Source: Choristoneura fumiferana
Taxonomy: Eukaryota; Arthropoda; Insecta; Lepidoptera; Tortricidae
Assembly (NCBI RefSeq): GCF_025370935.1
Contig: NC_133500.1
Location: 8,900,187 to 8,964,186 of the forward strand
DNA length: 64,000 nucleotides
Reading direction: 5' to 3'
The translations under genes were made by a program, and so were the position numbers. A model generated the notes under the pieces. It was given only the letters and a program-made list of their open reading frames with translations, had not been told where the DNA came from and ran no database searches. Within the stretch, counting starts at the first letter, position 1. Each line of letters starts with the position of its first letter. This document shows positions 20,388-33,112 of the stretch, one piece after another.

Positions 20388-21377
20388 GTGGCGTTATCTG
20401 GGAAAAGGTACCTTGTTGTCGGTATTGAGTTATTGATATCCCCATAATCTACATACATTTAGCTATCGAACCATGTAAGAAACATGCATGTAGGTTTAAT
20501 AGATATTTTTTAAAAAAATGTTGAAGCTCAAAAGCCAGAAAAGGTGATTCTGAGAAAATTGAATTCAAACTTATACACCCAATAAAAGTATGTTATTGTT
20601 GGAAGTTACATAGATGACATGCTATTTGAGGAGTAGATTGTACGGGCTTTCAGGTTTCAAGAACAATTTTGTAATTGGACAACGGTTTTCCTATAGTTTA
20701 CCTTGCCAAAGTGCGTAAAGTAAAAAAAAAAGGTTTATGGATTTTTTAAATTTTTTTCTATTTATAGTATATTTCCATTGGATTTTATCGAAGGAAAAAA
20801 TATTATGCGTAATTGGACACTAAATAAGAACTACTCCGTTTTGAATTAACGTTGTTTATTATATAAAAAAAATACTTTAACAAAAATAACTTTGTTGTTT
20901 ACAAATGTAATTAAACAGTCAAAATCAACAAACTTTTATATTTAGTACGCTAAAACATAGCCAAATGAGACCAAATTAACTCAACAAATCTTAAAAAATT
21001 AGTTTTTTCAGTCTCAAAATTCAAGGTAAAGTTTAGTAAAAAGTTGGTACAATCACTATATATTTTCTAAAAGGTACCTTATCGTCGGTGGTAAAATATT
21101 TAGTGATTATGAAGTGATATCATTTGAAAACGACTAATAACTTACGATTAATTTTAATAGTCTTAATTTAAGAACACTGTGGTATTAAAACTCTTAACAA
21201 TAACCTATAATTTTGTCTCAACACACTAAATGATTAACGTATTTCAAAAGGTACCTTATTGTCGCACGTAAAATGTTTAGTGACATAGTTAAGAATAAGA
21301 TCTAAAAAAATGCTTTTGATTTGTAGTTGTAACTATTAATCGTTATTATTATAACTATAAATCAACCTCTAAAGACC
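20388..21377. repeat. AT-rich stretch with a thrice-repeated GGTACCTTATYGTCG block
   Basis: AAAAGGTACCTTGTTGTCGG (20404), AAAAGGTACCTTATCGTCGG (21071) and AAAAGGTACCTTATTGTCGC (21247) recur. The last two are followed by GTAAAATRTTTAGTGA. No gene is visible. Confidence 0.6.
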
Positions 21378-21512
21378 AGCAGGTGGTAGGACCTTGTGCA
21401 AGGTCCGCCCGGATTGCTACCCCATCTTGCTCGCTAATCCTGCCGTGAATAGCAGTGCTTGCATTGTTGTGTTTCGGCGTGGAGAGTAAGACAGCCGGTG
21501 AAATTACCGGCA
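21378..21512 (+). repeat. Family-4 SINE-like repeat, interrupted 5' part
   Basis: GCAGGTGGTAGGACCTTGTG through CTCGCTAATCCTGCCGTGAA to AGCCGGTGAAATTACCGGCA. It is cut off where a family-2 SINE begins. Confidence 0.75.
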
Positions 21513-21722
21513 TTTTGGACGACCGGATGGCTAAGTGGTTAGAGCACCTGACTACGAAGCTTGAGGTCCTGGGTTCGAATCCCGGCCGGGGCAGATATTT
21601 GTGTGAATAACACGAATGTTTGTTCTCGGGTCTTGGATGTTTAATATGTATTTAAGTATGTATTTATCTATATAGTATGTTTATTGCCTAGTTGCTTAGT
21701 ACAAGTGCTTTATAGAGGTATC
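21513..21722 (+). repeat. tRNA-headed SINE, family 2
   Basis: The tRNA-like head is GACCGGATGGCTAAGTGGTT ... GGTCCTGGGTTCGAATCCCG; the body is GTTCTCGGGTCTTGGATGTT and TATGTATTTATCTATATAGT. The best second copy is at 53047-53310. The head looks like a tRNA but carries a conserved SINE body, so no tRNA gene is called. Confidence 0.8.
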
Positions 21723-22024
21723 CCAGGTCTAGTTGGCAACTGCAATGGTTTATTATATATCGTTGCTCTTTGTCTAAAAAAAAGACTAATCCTTAAATCG
21801 TTTCACTATTTCGCCGTGGCAACAGTGCTTGCAGTGCATTGCGAGTTCGCTGTTTAGCGCAAAGACGCCATATTGGTCGTATAATAAATAGGGCGTCTTC
21901 GGCGCTAATCGCCATCTTGCGCGCTCGCGGCATATCGCATGCTGGTAATTGTTGCGCTCGAAGCGAACTCGCTGCGCGCTCACCTCGCTTTCAACGCAAA
22001 TAGGCGGCCTAACTGGCTCGCCTT

Positions 22025-22738
22025 TGGTGGCCAGTTGAATAAAAATTAAACGCGAATTCTTGCCGTTTTGAAAAGCACCGCAATCACGCTTTCATTCGAG
22101 AAGGCCTGTGAGCAGTGGGACTGCTAGGATGAGATGGATGATACGCGCCGATAAAGCCGACGTCTAATTAAAAAAGATACCGGACATTCTCCCCTTTTTT
22201 TACCGACATCTACAAAACCCTTCGGCGACTGAATAGATAGGACTCCAGCAAGCTAATAACGTTTGTCTTCGGACTTATGGCTTTTAGGCCTCTCCCAAAT
22301 TTAAAATTTACCGCCCACAAGCGTCTTTGTGTGACCTCGAAGTTGGACCTACCCTGGACCGTTTGTCCCAGGTATACATAGTCTCCGACAGAAACCGACT
22401 ATGCGGGAGTTGGGACAAAACATTAGTTAAATGGCTTTCCTTGCCCATGTTCATTTCTACCAAGGTCGGAAACTGCTGAGGTCTGCGAGCATAGCACTGA
22501 GTCCTCATGGTCCAGCCATGGGCCGACTACAATATCGTCCGAATCGAAGGCGAGTGACGTACCCGCCATTAATGTTATGCCTCGTCCTTTAACCCCCGTC
22601 CAATGCAGCGGTGAACAGTTCCAAATCACCTCAAGGATAGGTTCGTTCTGTTGAACGGACGCCAGACCCAACCTTGACTACCGGTGTCGCCAGTCGATAA
22701 ATATCGAACTTCCCGACAAAGCAAGGCTAAGGGGGAGG
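22025..22738 (+). pseudogene. Scrambled copy of the NC2-alpha last-exon region
   Basis: Blocks such as AATTCTTGCCGTTTTGAAAA, GGCGACTGAATAGATAGGAC followed by TCCAGCA, TTTAACCCCCGTCCAATGCA and CCAGTCGATAAATATCGA occur in the same order as in 18700-19342. Between them are many single-base insertions and deletions. Divergence is very high here yet drops to about 1% at 22739. This could be a decayed duplicate or poorly corrected read sequence. Confidence 0.65.
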
Positions 22739-23797
22739 TTAAAGTTTTAGGCGCAACCGCTTCTAATATTGTTCCCAATGATATGAAGCCCAGGTTTCAC
22801 AGGCAGGTCTCTAAGAATAAGGAACCGATAAAGAAAGTCAAGCCTTTGGGAGCGGTGACTACGGCAAATGCCTATGTGGACTTAGACAATTTTAACACTG
22901 GCAACCTACAGATCGACGAAGACTATGATACCTGAATATGTTTGTAAGTTTGTTTGTTCTTTTTTCTTTTTGTTTTTTTTTTTGGTAAGTGTGACGTCAT
23001 ATTTGTTATCCAATGTTTTATAATTGACGTTCTGAACGAGAAATGAGAGATGAGTAACATTCAAAAGTATTTTTTGTGGCAATTCATAGGATAAGTATCC
23101 GCGTCGCTTCAGATTCAAACTAGATTATTCTAGTTTCTTATAAAAGAAGATAAAAATGAAATAGATCCTTTTGTTGTGAACTGCAACATGTCACAATAGT
23201 TTTTTTTATTGTGTTCTTGATTTAACCCTCTCTCTGCTAGGTGATCTCGCTTAGATAAAATAAACACTAACCCCCTTATTCATAAAACTTAACAAGCCTA
23301 TGTTAACTAACAAATACATTGTCCCTTTCTAACAAATACATATGTCGAAGTGACAGATAAGGACAAACGAATTTTAGCGGCATTTTAACTAAAATAGGTT
23401 TGACTGTCGTTTATGAATAAGGGGGTAAAGGTTTCTCGGTGTTTTAAAATTGGATAGCATCTATACGTGTTGTGTTGTTTTCCATGTATGTGTGGTAATT
23501 TTTTTTAATGTGTAACAATTATTGTTTTGTTGTACGAAGTCTAATTAGGGTTAGTGTGAACTTTAGTCTTTTATTTTGTATGTAAAAAAATCTAGATGAG
23601 ATTTATTTTCAACACTCAATAATAATCAATTGACACGTCCGCCCAACTAGGGTTGAACAAAAGTTACACAACATTAAAATAAAACAAGTTTCGCGCCAAC
23701 CCTGAGTATTTTGGGAACCGCAGTGCTGTGCGATGTTCAAGGTCAAAAGAACATAGGCAGGGAGTGTCTCATCTATATTTTTACACTTCGATAATAT
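22739..23797 (+). pseudogene. Near-identical copy of NC2-alpha 3' end (last 65 codons plus 3' UTR)
   Basis: Matches 19343-20387 over about 1045 bases with roughly ten differences and one insertion near 23120. The frame to DEDYDT and the stop at 22935 is intact, but no upstream exon can feed it. Both copies end at CACTTCGATAATAT, after which they differ completely. It is either a local duplication or an uncollapsed second haplotype. Confidence 0.85.
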
Positions 23798-23896
23798 CGC
23801 TGACTTATTACAATGTGATTATAGTTGCTACATACATACAAATTGTGTCCTTCATTACAAGGTACTTCATTACACTATTGTAATAATCAGCGATAT
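23794..23896. repeat. Short palindromic element at the edge of the duplicated block
   Basis: ATATCGCTGACTTATTACAA and TTGTAATAATCAGCGATAT are inverted across about 100 bases. It starts exactly where the duplicated NC2-alpha 3' sequence stops. Confidence 0.65.
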
Positions 23897-26800
23897 CAAA
23901 TTGTATGTTTTTTGTATGGTTTAATTATTATGAACCAAAGTTTCTACTTACTGACTGTATATTTACTAAATATTATTATGCTGTTCACGCACATGAGATA
24001 TTGTTCTATGTTAGTTAAAACGATACGTATTATAGGATGTCAAAGGTTTTTTCGAGATGGAAAATAGATCGCTTAGAACATGTTTAATAGAAAAAACAAA
24101 GATTTAAGCGAATTAATTAGGTTTTCATGACAGAAATATCGCTAGATGGCGTTATTAGCGATAGGTCCGTTTGGCGTTACAGTTTAGCTTTCGATTGGCT
24201 CATTTATACTCTAGTCCAAAATTAAGCGAACTAGATTGACAACTGAAAATGTTACCAGACATAGCAAAAAAAAAACAGGCATAGGAATATGTCGATACAA
24301 ATTTGTCGATATAACCCTGTGTAGACGCGGAATGAAAATGTTTGTCACTTTTGGACTTTTTTTTTAAATAACAAAAGGCCTGAAAACGACAAAATGGATA
24401 ATGACAAATAATAACGCAACGAAAATTTCACAATAACGGAAATAGTTCCAAGCAAGCCGATGGCAGTTAAGTCGAATGACATATATGAAATGTTAATAAA
24501 ACAAAACGGCGGATGGCGTCCTTCCCGATGTTCAATATTTATTTTAAAAAATATATTTTATTATTATTTCTTGTTGAGGTTTTTTCTAACAACGATATTA
24601 AGTTTTTACTTTTTTATTTAATATCGATATTACAGCACTCGTGTAACTGTGGCAACATTTACGCGTAATGAACTGTCAAGTTGGTTCGTCTAATTCTGGA
24701 CTCGAGTGTAGTTCAAATCACAAACGTAACAAATCTCGATGTTGTCTAACGTTGTGTAATTGTCACCAATAAATGTTTTTTTTTTTCTTTTCTTTTTGGA
24801 TCTCACGACACTAGCGCCATCTAGCCGGTCATAGAAACCCTCATTAAAAATGATTGAAATTATAACAAAACTTGCTCTTGCTGATACCTGTTACGATTTG
24901 AACTGAATGTTTTGTTTGATGTATCTTTAAGGACATAAAATTAACTAAATTAAAGATTAAGTTAATTTTATTATACTTTTTTAACTGTGTGCCCTTTGTT
25001 TGGCGTTCTCGCTTTAGATTGGTCAGAACATTAAACCAACATCATTGTAAAAGGACCAATGAAAGCGCAGTTGATAAAAGCGAGGTTTGATTACGAAAAT
25101 ATATTTTTTTATTTTGCTGCAAGTCAATTAAATTGAGATTTATTATATAGAATAGCATTAAGTATGCCATTCGGAATGTGAGAGCGTTGGTCTAATCCTC
25201 TGGTCTGCGGCTAGATGGGTGAAATAAATCTTTAAAAAAATGGATATCAAAAACACTTAATTTGATTTGTTTTCGTGAATAGACCAGAGAACTGGAGAGT
25301 GACTCTCCTAAGTGGTAGACAATTACAACTTGGCCGAGATGTAAACACGTTTAGTTTTTTTTGCTATGTATTTGAGCTCCGAAGTACCTACCGTTATAAA
25401 ATATTTTTCAGATTATTCCGAAACTAAGAATTCTACTACAAAATTTTCAAGAATCATGATGAAGTTATTCATCTACAAAATTAGGATAAATAATTTTATT
25501 CAGTCGCTTAGTTTGCTTTTATGATTCATTTTCTTTTGGGCTCTGTGCCGGATACGATTTGGTTGACAGAATTGTACGGTGTCTAGGTATATTGTCAGGT
25601 GTCTTATTTTGACGTTAACCGAAGTCAAGACACCTAACTCCGCATAAAACCTTCGAGCGAACAGGCCAAGATATAATTGTCTGCCAAGATTAGCTTGAGG
25701 TTTATGAGGTAGGTTCGTTTAAAGCATAGGTTCTCAAGTGGGCGAAAACGAGCGAAACTGGCACTAGAGGAAAATAAGGTTGAAACCTATGGTCCTGGGG
25801 CTGTCCGACATAGTCCAGTGCAAAATAACATTGATGGCGCCTTTTCAGAGGTGCTGTCTTGTAGTATGAATACTCTGTGCTTTTGTGCTCTTGGGTCGTG
25901 TCGAATAGAATCCCTGTTATTTTTATTGGCAGTTGAACACTCCTATTGTTATTAATATTATGCGTTACTGTAATAGAATGTGTAAATGTATTTTTCTAAA
26001 TAAATCCAGTACGCTGTCACTGGACAAATAAGAATAGGTCCACGATAGGTCAAAAGTCATTTCGATGTTTAGAAACCAAGTGTAATTAGAAATAAAATAT
26101 AGAATGGATTATTGACATTATTGTTCGAATAGGCGAAGAGCTGGGTAGTTGAAGTGCGAGTGTTATTTTAGGTGAAATTAGGTATTTTATGGCAGGCAAA
26201 CACTGAACATTGTCCACCATATTCCTTGAGTGTCATAGTTCAATGAGACTCCTAGCTGTATAAAGCGAACGGGGTTCTGTGATTGCCCAGTGATGGTTTT
26301 AATTTACTTTAACCTTGTCAGGCCCAGAGTACCTACCAAATTTAGGACAAAGAGTCAGCAAATATAAACTTTTTCTTGATTAGTATTAGTCAAGTTTCAA
26401 ATTGGGATACTTACGAGGTTAAGTCGAAGGGTTTTATCAGCCATCTTCGTTCTCACCTCAGGATTAGCAAGGTTCGCCGTTGACAGACACGTCGAGGAGG
26501 ATATCAATAAATGTGAAATGAGTTACTTTATGCTTTAAAAAAGTATAATGTAATTCGAGTATTCAGTTTATTGTTTTTTTTATAGGTAGTTGTTGTGCTA
26601 ATGGGTTTTTAAAGAACTCTCAATTTTCCTCTTTTTTTGTGTGAAATAAAATAAATGTGCCAGCTCTTAGTCTATGGATTCATATAAATGTTTAAATGTA
26701 TAGAATCAGTCTGTAAGTTAGTAGGTATTTATGTGAAAACGTTTATGTATCCAAGAATTTTGGAGTCGGTTACCAGTGGCACTGATGAGATGAGTTATTT

Positions 26801-27404
26801 GATTTTAAGTTTAGTTAAGTGGAGGTAAGGTTAAAAATTGTTTACCAACTCTGTAGCTGACGCGAAGACTGTGTACTGAAGAAATCGAAAGCAATACTGC
26901 ATAGGGAGGGTATTTATGTATAAAAACTGTTAAGACTAGTAGTGTGTACAACGTAGTATTGTATGTTTTTATGTTGTAAATTATGATAGAAATACAGTTT
27001 GGTGATACGTAAATTTTAAAGGTAAACCAAAAATATATGACTATTGTCAAGAGGGCGCTATTGTTCTTATTTATATGGCAATAGTTCAGTATAGTCGGAA
27101 CAATGACATCTTGACTTGTCTACAACGTTTACCTGTTAGCTCTGATGTTAATTTGGAAAGGCTTTGTAGTGAAATAGTTTCATTCCCCAAGCGTTTTTTT
27201 TTTCAGTAGTTTATTATAAACATTGTTTACAATGATCCGTTGTTGACTACTAATCGTTTTGGGCATTTTTTGTTATTGTTCAAAGAAACCGCCACAGTGA
27301 CACTGACAATCATTAAAATTATTGCCAGTGTAAGAAATTAATTCCAATGAAATTCCGCAACATGGCGAATAGTCATATATTTCTGGTCAGGCTTTAAGTG
27401 CATT
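23897..27404. other. AT-rich intergenic sequence, no gene seen
   Basis: The reading frames are short and lack recognisable protein content. Two sequences resembling each other (CGCTAGATGGCGTTATTAGC near 24138 and AGCGCCATCTAGCCGGTC near 24814) face one another about 680 bases apart and may be ends of an inverted-repeat element. I cannot exclude small non-coding RNAs. Confidence 0.35.
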
Positions 27405-27776
27405 TCATTTATTTTCGATATTCCCACTGTGGCGTGAAAATGAAGAGGCCCTTACCCAGCAGTGGGGATTCCCACCGTCGCAAAAAGTGAAGCAACTCCT
27501 GAAGGAAATATATAGCCAATTTTTTTCCATGTAAGAGGGGGACACGATCATGTGGGTCACGTGATGGAAGCAATCACCGCCAACCATAGACACCCGCAAC
27601 ACGAGGGGTATCACAGGTCCGTTCCTGGCCTTTTGAGAGCTACGAATTATTATTTCGTAGTTTGAGAGATTGGTAGGCTCGTTTTTTAAAGATCCCCGAG
27701 TTGTGCCGCTCCGGAGAATGCGGTCCCAGGAATCTTTTCGTAAGTACTTTGGCGGGATAATTTCGCCTTTGTACAT
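27405..27776 (-). repeat. Degenerate repeat-derived reading frame (123 codons)
   Basis: An open frame reading from MYKGEIIPPKYL is present. The DNA contains lepidopteran repeat text (GAGGCCCTTACCCAGCAGTG, the usual LINE/SINE tail phrase, at about 27446-27465). I treat it as a transposon remnant, not a host gene. Confidence 0.5.
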
Positions 27777-30420
27777 CTCTTGACTGTAATTTTCATATGT
27801 TGTATGTACAATGAAGTGTTATGTTATACGACACAATACAATACTTTGTGATAAGGGGGAAGAGTATTTTTTTGCATATTTTCGTAGTATCTTCAGAACT
27901 ATTTATCTTAAAATTATAAAATATCTATTTTAGAGATTGTCACAACAAACCCATTCATTTGATTTGTCATACGTTTTAGTTAACAAACTTTATTTAAATA
28001 AAATCTATTTTTATGAAACTTGGCTAGAGTCATACCATACCTATCCTAAATCTATGCAATTCTGATAGATAATATTAATACACGGGTCGAATCTAGTCGA
28101 ATGGACTCCTTTTGAAATCTGTTGAAAAATTAAAAGTGGTACCTCGTGCACTAAAGTTAATTTACAGCAAGCAGGCAAGAAAATAAATAAACTCAATATA
28201 CAAAAATATTTCGCTTTATTGGTGTTAAATTAAATTATTGTTACTTAACAATAATAACTTAGGGTTACCTTAACTTGACACAAAATTTAGAATTTTATTT
28301 GTGGTTTCAAAATAATTATCCAAAACTTTTCTAACCCTTATGCATTTTTATACAAACTATAAACAATGTCAACATTCAAGGGATAAGAGATACTGCATCA
28401 AGACAAATTTAAGGATATTGTTGGCAAGATCTGTCAAATTTATCTATTCATTTAACACAACCCTCGTCGGGATCGACTGGATAATAATGGGCTATATTTG
28501 CACCCCAGTGCGAAATTCTGGCAATTATTCTCAGTTATAGATACAATATTGAAGACAAGCGAGAAAAATAAAATCTTCGCACTCCACACTTCTTAGTTTG
28601 CGCCTACTAATAAGTACGGCTTACTGGGATTTTTCCCCACAAGTCCGCAGTGCGAAATATGTGAACAGTCGGCAGCAGAAGGAATGAGTAGTTAGGATGC
28701 TCATAATGATGATCTACACACGACGCTACTGCCAAGGTAATAGTGTTCAGATACTACCGAGCACCAGAACTGCTCATCTACTTCTGGTGCTGAATGAACA
28801 AGGGTGCAGTGCAAACAACTAGGAATAGCACAAATAATTAATTAATGATTCTGTATGTATTATGTATTACTTAGTTAAACAGAGGGGAGAGACAAGGTTT
28901 ACGAAAATCTGTGTGCTTATTTAAGAAGGTAAAGTTACAGTCAATCAAGTAGAATAAAAGAAAAGAAAATTATGAAAAATTAAAAAAGATTATTAGCTTT
29001 TATTGCGAAAACTTTCTAAAATCACATAGTTTTGATAACTATGTTCTAAAATCACATAGTTTTGATAACTATGTTTACTCTGTTATTGATAAAGAATTCA
29101 AAGCGACATACTTTTCAACATATACATGTTTCAAATAAATAATATTGTATTGTGAGATTCTAAACATACAGTTTGAAATTATTTGAAAATTTTGTTTTAT
29201 TAGAAAACTGAACGCAGTTTTGATATTTTATAAAATTCAAAGCTATGTAGCTCGATTTAACAATTCACTTAGCATATATAAAACAGTCTGTATGTTGTTC
29301 CCTAACACTTAAAGCTATGTGATATACCCTAAATAGATCCCGTAGTCAAAACATAATGTGATTTCACTTGACAAATCAACAAGCATGCTGGTGAAAAAAG
29401 AGAATAATAGAAAAGATCATACTAAAGAGAAACACCTAGGCAAATCAAGCTTTTTACAAGTAGTTGTTTTTTTTTCTTTAAAAGTATAATTAACAAAAAT
29501 TTTAATAATGTTGTTTCTAATTTCATCCCACCATTTTAAGCAACAACACATCCTAATATGAAGCATTTCTTAATTTAAAGTATAATTTTGGAACAACAGT
29601 ATGAGCTTTCTCATTCTGAGACAAAGCCCGTTGCAGTGGAATGTATAAAGGTTCAAGATGATGTCATAAACACTTCTTGTTGGATTTGCCAAGTGAAAAC
29701 CCACTGTAATTAATAAATTAGGACATTGCGTTAATACTGACATTACAGTTACTAAATAATATGGTAATTGATGGCGACATATGTACATTGTTGTGGCATG
29801 AAATATAATTTAGTAAAATGTTATATACACCCGCATACGTATGTAACTTAGACCGAATTATTTATATTATACAACCATTTATGTATATCATAATCAACTC
29901 TATAAAATAACTTAATGCTAGAAATATTGAATTAATGATATTATGCAAAGAAAAATGCATTTTCGTAGTATACTTTATGGGCTTAGTGCAATAACACATT
30001 ATTCAAATAAGAATAAAAGCACCCTTATTAATATTACGGTAAGGCACACATTTGAGCGTTTTCCGCGGTCAAAGACGTGTAAAACTTGTAGAACACCTTA
30101 GACCAGCCTAAATAATAAATAAAAGATCTCAAAGTTGCTGGCTCTGAACACTCTTCTAAAGGGGCTCATATTTTATAGGAAGACTTGAAGTTAAAAATCC
30201 TAAGTACACACAAAATATATATTAACTTACACTAAAACAAATTGCTACAAAAATAATACATCCAAAATTATTGATAATATAAATTAACTTAGCCAAATTA
30301 AATGCTAAACTTAAGTTAACCAAATATGTTTTGGAATGAATGTATAGATTTATAATTGGCAGTCTTTACATATTTTTTTCTTTTGCCTTGAAAGTATGGG
30401 AACTTCAAAGTTTTCATTAC
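27777..30420. other. AT-rich sequence downstream of lines
   Basis: No gene is visible on either strand. It is very AT-rich, with short tandem and dyad sequences only; one exact 30-bp tandem pair is listed separately. Confidence 0.35.
29013..29072. repeat. Tandem pair of a 30-bp hairpin unit
   Basis: TTCTAAAATCACATAGTTTT followed by GATAACTATG occurs twice back to back, and each unit contains the dyad CATAGTT...AACTATG. Confidence 0.85.
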
Positions 30421-30426
30421 TTTATT
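30421..30426 (-). terminator. Candidate poly(A) signal of lines
   Basis: AATAAA on the minus strand, 160 bases past the stop codon of the lines coding region. The transcript end itself cannot be seen. Confidence 0.5.
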
Positions 30427-30585
30427 TTGAGGCAAGTGCTATTGGGGCATTAGAAAGGTGGATAAGCTTTGAGGTACATTCATTATATTATAACCATAAT
30501 TAAATAGCATCCGCTATAACAAAGATGGTATAGACCTGCAACAAACCTAGACTGACTTGTGCTCAGTCGTAACAACCTAGAATTT

Positions 30586-32979
30586 TCAACTCAACTCATT
30601 TCCCTCATACAAGCTTTCACAGACCTCCAGCAGCCTCAAGACAGGGCTTATGTTATATGGGAATAGTGATCTAGAAACCAATCGGCTAATCTGTAGCCGG
30701 AGTCTTATTAGAACGCTCATAGTTTCATCCAAACCCCTACTCCCTGCAGAGTCTGTGTGTTGACACGTCTCAATGAACTTTGGCCAATTGCGGCGAACAT
30801 ACTTCAGAAATCTAAGCAGATACAGCAAGAAACATGTCTCGTTGCTCACTAAGTAATCTAGCAAAACATCGCTGTCATGTGAGACTACCTTCAAGAATTC
30901 TATGAATGACGCTATTGGGTTCAACATAGGTATTAAATCTGGATACACGGAATTCCTATACACAATACCAACTGTTATGTCCAAAGTACACACCATAGAT
31001 TCAATCAAGTAATCGTCTTGTTCACTGAACAAGTGTATGAGCATTTTAGTGAAGGGTGTCTCAGGGTGAAATTCCATTGTATTTCTAATGAAAACGTCTA
31101 GTTTCTTCAAAACATCGCGAATGGATCGTTCAACTATTTGCATGTCCTGTATAGCATTGTAATCAGATGAATCAATCGAGCTATCTGACGAATCACAGCG
31201 CATTTCTTTAACTGTCACCGCAATAGATTTCAGAACTAATAGTGACATTCTTTGCAACATGGTTTTATCTACTTCACTACTAGATTGTGAAGAATCCTCG
31301 TTTTCATCATCTCCGTAACTTTGATCTACTAATTGAATAGAAGATGACATCGGCGTCACTGCAGCGCCTAAGGTATAGTCCCTTAAAACTGTACACTCAT
31401 TACCTAGAAAACTAAAACCACTTCTACTATTCCTTATTCTGACATCATTTAGCAGCCTGAAATCTTTCACAAATCGGACAATTGAATGTGCTAAACAGCA
31501 TATTTCTTCAGGTAAAATATCTTGTAAAGCTAATGTCGAGCCATAGCACAAGACTTCATTGAATAAACTTAGTAAGTGTGTGTACACCATGGCTGGAAGC
31601 ACAGTGTTCCGTAACAAGTCTACAAAGCCTTGCAGATCAGCATAGAATGGTTTAGTATCAATAACTGAAAGATTCGCTTTCACACTTATAATATTCTCCC
31701 AAAGTGAAAAGAAAGTAAGTATACAGTTTTCAGCATTGGCTAAATTCAGGTACCTAAGAAGCAGGAGTTTCATATTTTTAACTAAAACAGGCCAGTGATG
31801 CTCTAGCGTTTTTATCGTTAAGCATTTTATATGTGAAGTGTCAAACGATTCAGAGTCTGTGAGTATGACAGTTATGCATCCGTTTTCATTGACCCTCTCC
31901 ATTCTTGATGCTAGAGGTTCAGGGGATTCAGGCTGCTCTACTCCACTGACCTGCTGATCCAAGGGGAATTTCAACACAGGCTCATGGAGTTTAAATGTCG
32001 CCGATTTGTTTTCAATCGGTTTTTCACCTGATGAAGTTGATGGAGCACTATGAGTTTGTAGATTCGAAAACTCATTGTGTAAATTATCGCCATGAGAACT
32101 TGATGATGGCATCTGACTTGTACTGCTGTAACCAACACTACTTCTGAAGGGATTGTCTTCCTGAACATGCATGTTGCCAACAGAGTTGATGTAATTGCTG
32201 TCTTCTAGAGGATGCTGGTCAACATCTTTCCACTCCACTATCCTTTTAATAATATCAAGGCTAAAGTTTATTTTTTGTACTGTTATTCTGTTGATTCTAT
32301 CAAACAGATAAATGTTTTCTGCAATTTGTTGTAGCCAGTTCTCATCAACTGTATCCTTGGCAACTATTAGGAAGCTAGCCAGTACCCTGCTGGCTACAAA
32401 CGTAATAAACTTGCTCTTATGGTCTGCCAACTCTACAACCTCTGTGATCCAGTCATGCCTGTTTCTCACAAGCGTGTCACATGCCTGCATTAGTTTAGAA
32501 CATATTGTACCAGTGTTGTTCTGTTTTAAATAAATATCAAACATAAGCTGCATCGTTGACAAATAAGTTAAGGAGCATGTCAGTGGCCAAGACACTATGT
32601 TGAGGCGCCTGTCAAACATTTGAGACACTCTGAGCTCTTCTACGGGACATAAGCACTGCCCTACCAAGTTCTCTTGAAGTATCCTCAGTTCAGTGAGAAG
32701 TTTGTCATCTGCCACTGTCCATAATGGAGTTGAATTGGAGCCTGAAGGTATTGTGTCCACTAAAGGCAGCCGTAGGATGGCAGAACAGTCAACAGCGTCT
32801 TCGCTGACGGTCCCACTATCGGGAGACTCACCATTTCGTGGAAATTCATCAGAGGTCTCAGCTGCTGGTGTTTCAGAGTCAAATATATCTGCAATCTCTT
32901 CAGCAGATCTGTCGCTGCCATCGTCGATGTCTGGCGCGTCTATACGCTGCTTCTTTTTAACGGGTTGATCGGAAGCCAT
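30586..32979 (-). CDS. lin: Protein Lines (LINS1 family), single-exon, 797 aa
   Basis: Lines is a helical-repeat protein that modulates Wg and Notch outputs and epithelial patterning in Drosophila, shuttling between cytoplasm and nucleus. The start taken is ATG at 32979 (MASDQPVKKKQRIDAP). Residues 1-90 are acidic and disordered with a basic KKKQR. Residues 95-250 are helical (HDWITEVVELADHKSKFITF through SLDIIKRIVEWKD), resembling the LINES N domain, and a Ser-rich linker follows. A helical C-terminal part includes LDYLVSNETCFLLYLLRFLK and RRNWPKFI, the pattern I recognise as the LINES C domain. Length is close to fly Lines. The open frame extends 47 codons upstream but without an ATG at its start. 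There is an in-frame ATG at 33027, and a strong acceptor (TTTTTGTTTCCAG) ends near 33112, so a 5' leader intron is likely. The identification is from recalled motifs. Confidence 0.83.
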   Translation of the reverse strand: MASDQPVKKKQRIDAPDIDDGSDRSAEEIADIFDSETPAAETSDEFPRNGESPDSGTVSEDAVDCSAILRLPLVDTIPSGSNSTPLWTVADDKLLTELRILQENLVGQCLCPVEELRVSQMFDRRLNIVSWPLTCSLTYLSTMQLMFDIYLKQNNTGTICSKLMQACDTLVRNRHDWITEVVELADHKSKFITFVASRVLASFLIVAKDTVDENWLQQIAENIYLFDRINRITVQKINFSLDIIKRIVEWKDVDQHPLEDSNYINSVGNMHVQEDNPFRSSVGYSSTSQMPSSSSHGDNLHNEFSNLQTHSAPSTSSGEKPIENKSATFKLHEPVLKFPLDQQVSGVEQPESPEPLASRMERVNENGCITVILTDSESFDTSHIKCLTIKTLEHHWPVLVKNMKLLLLRYLNLANAENCILTFFSLWENIISVKANLSVIDTKPFYADLQGFVDLLRNTVLPAMVYTHLLSLFNEVLCYGSTLALQDILPEEICCLAHSIVRFVKDFRLLNDVRIRNSRSGFSFLGNECTVLRDYTLGAAVTPMSSSIQLVDQSYGDDENEDSSQSSSEVDKTMLQRMSLLVLKSIAVTVKEMRCDSSDSSIDSSDYNAIQDMQIVERSIRDVLKKLDVFIRNTMEFHPETPFTKMLIHLFSEQDDYLIESMVCTLDITVGIVYRNSVYPDLIPMLNPIASFIEFLKVVSHDSDVLLDYLVSNETCFLLYLLRFLKYVRRNWPKFIETCQHTDSAGSRGLDETMSVLIRLRLQISRLVSRSLFPYNISPVLRLLEVCESLYEGNELS

Positions 32980-33112
32980 ACCTTCATTTGACTGCGCTTC
33001 GCAATCCAAGTGCCCCCGCAAAACCATTAACTCGTATCGAATCCAACTTTGTTTTATTACTCGCGTCGTACGCGGACCACAATTAGATGTAAGCCGCAAC
33101 GATTGCCAGGCT

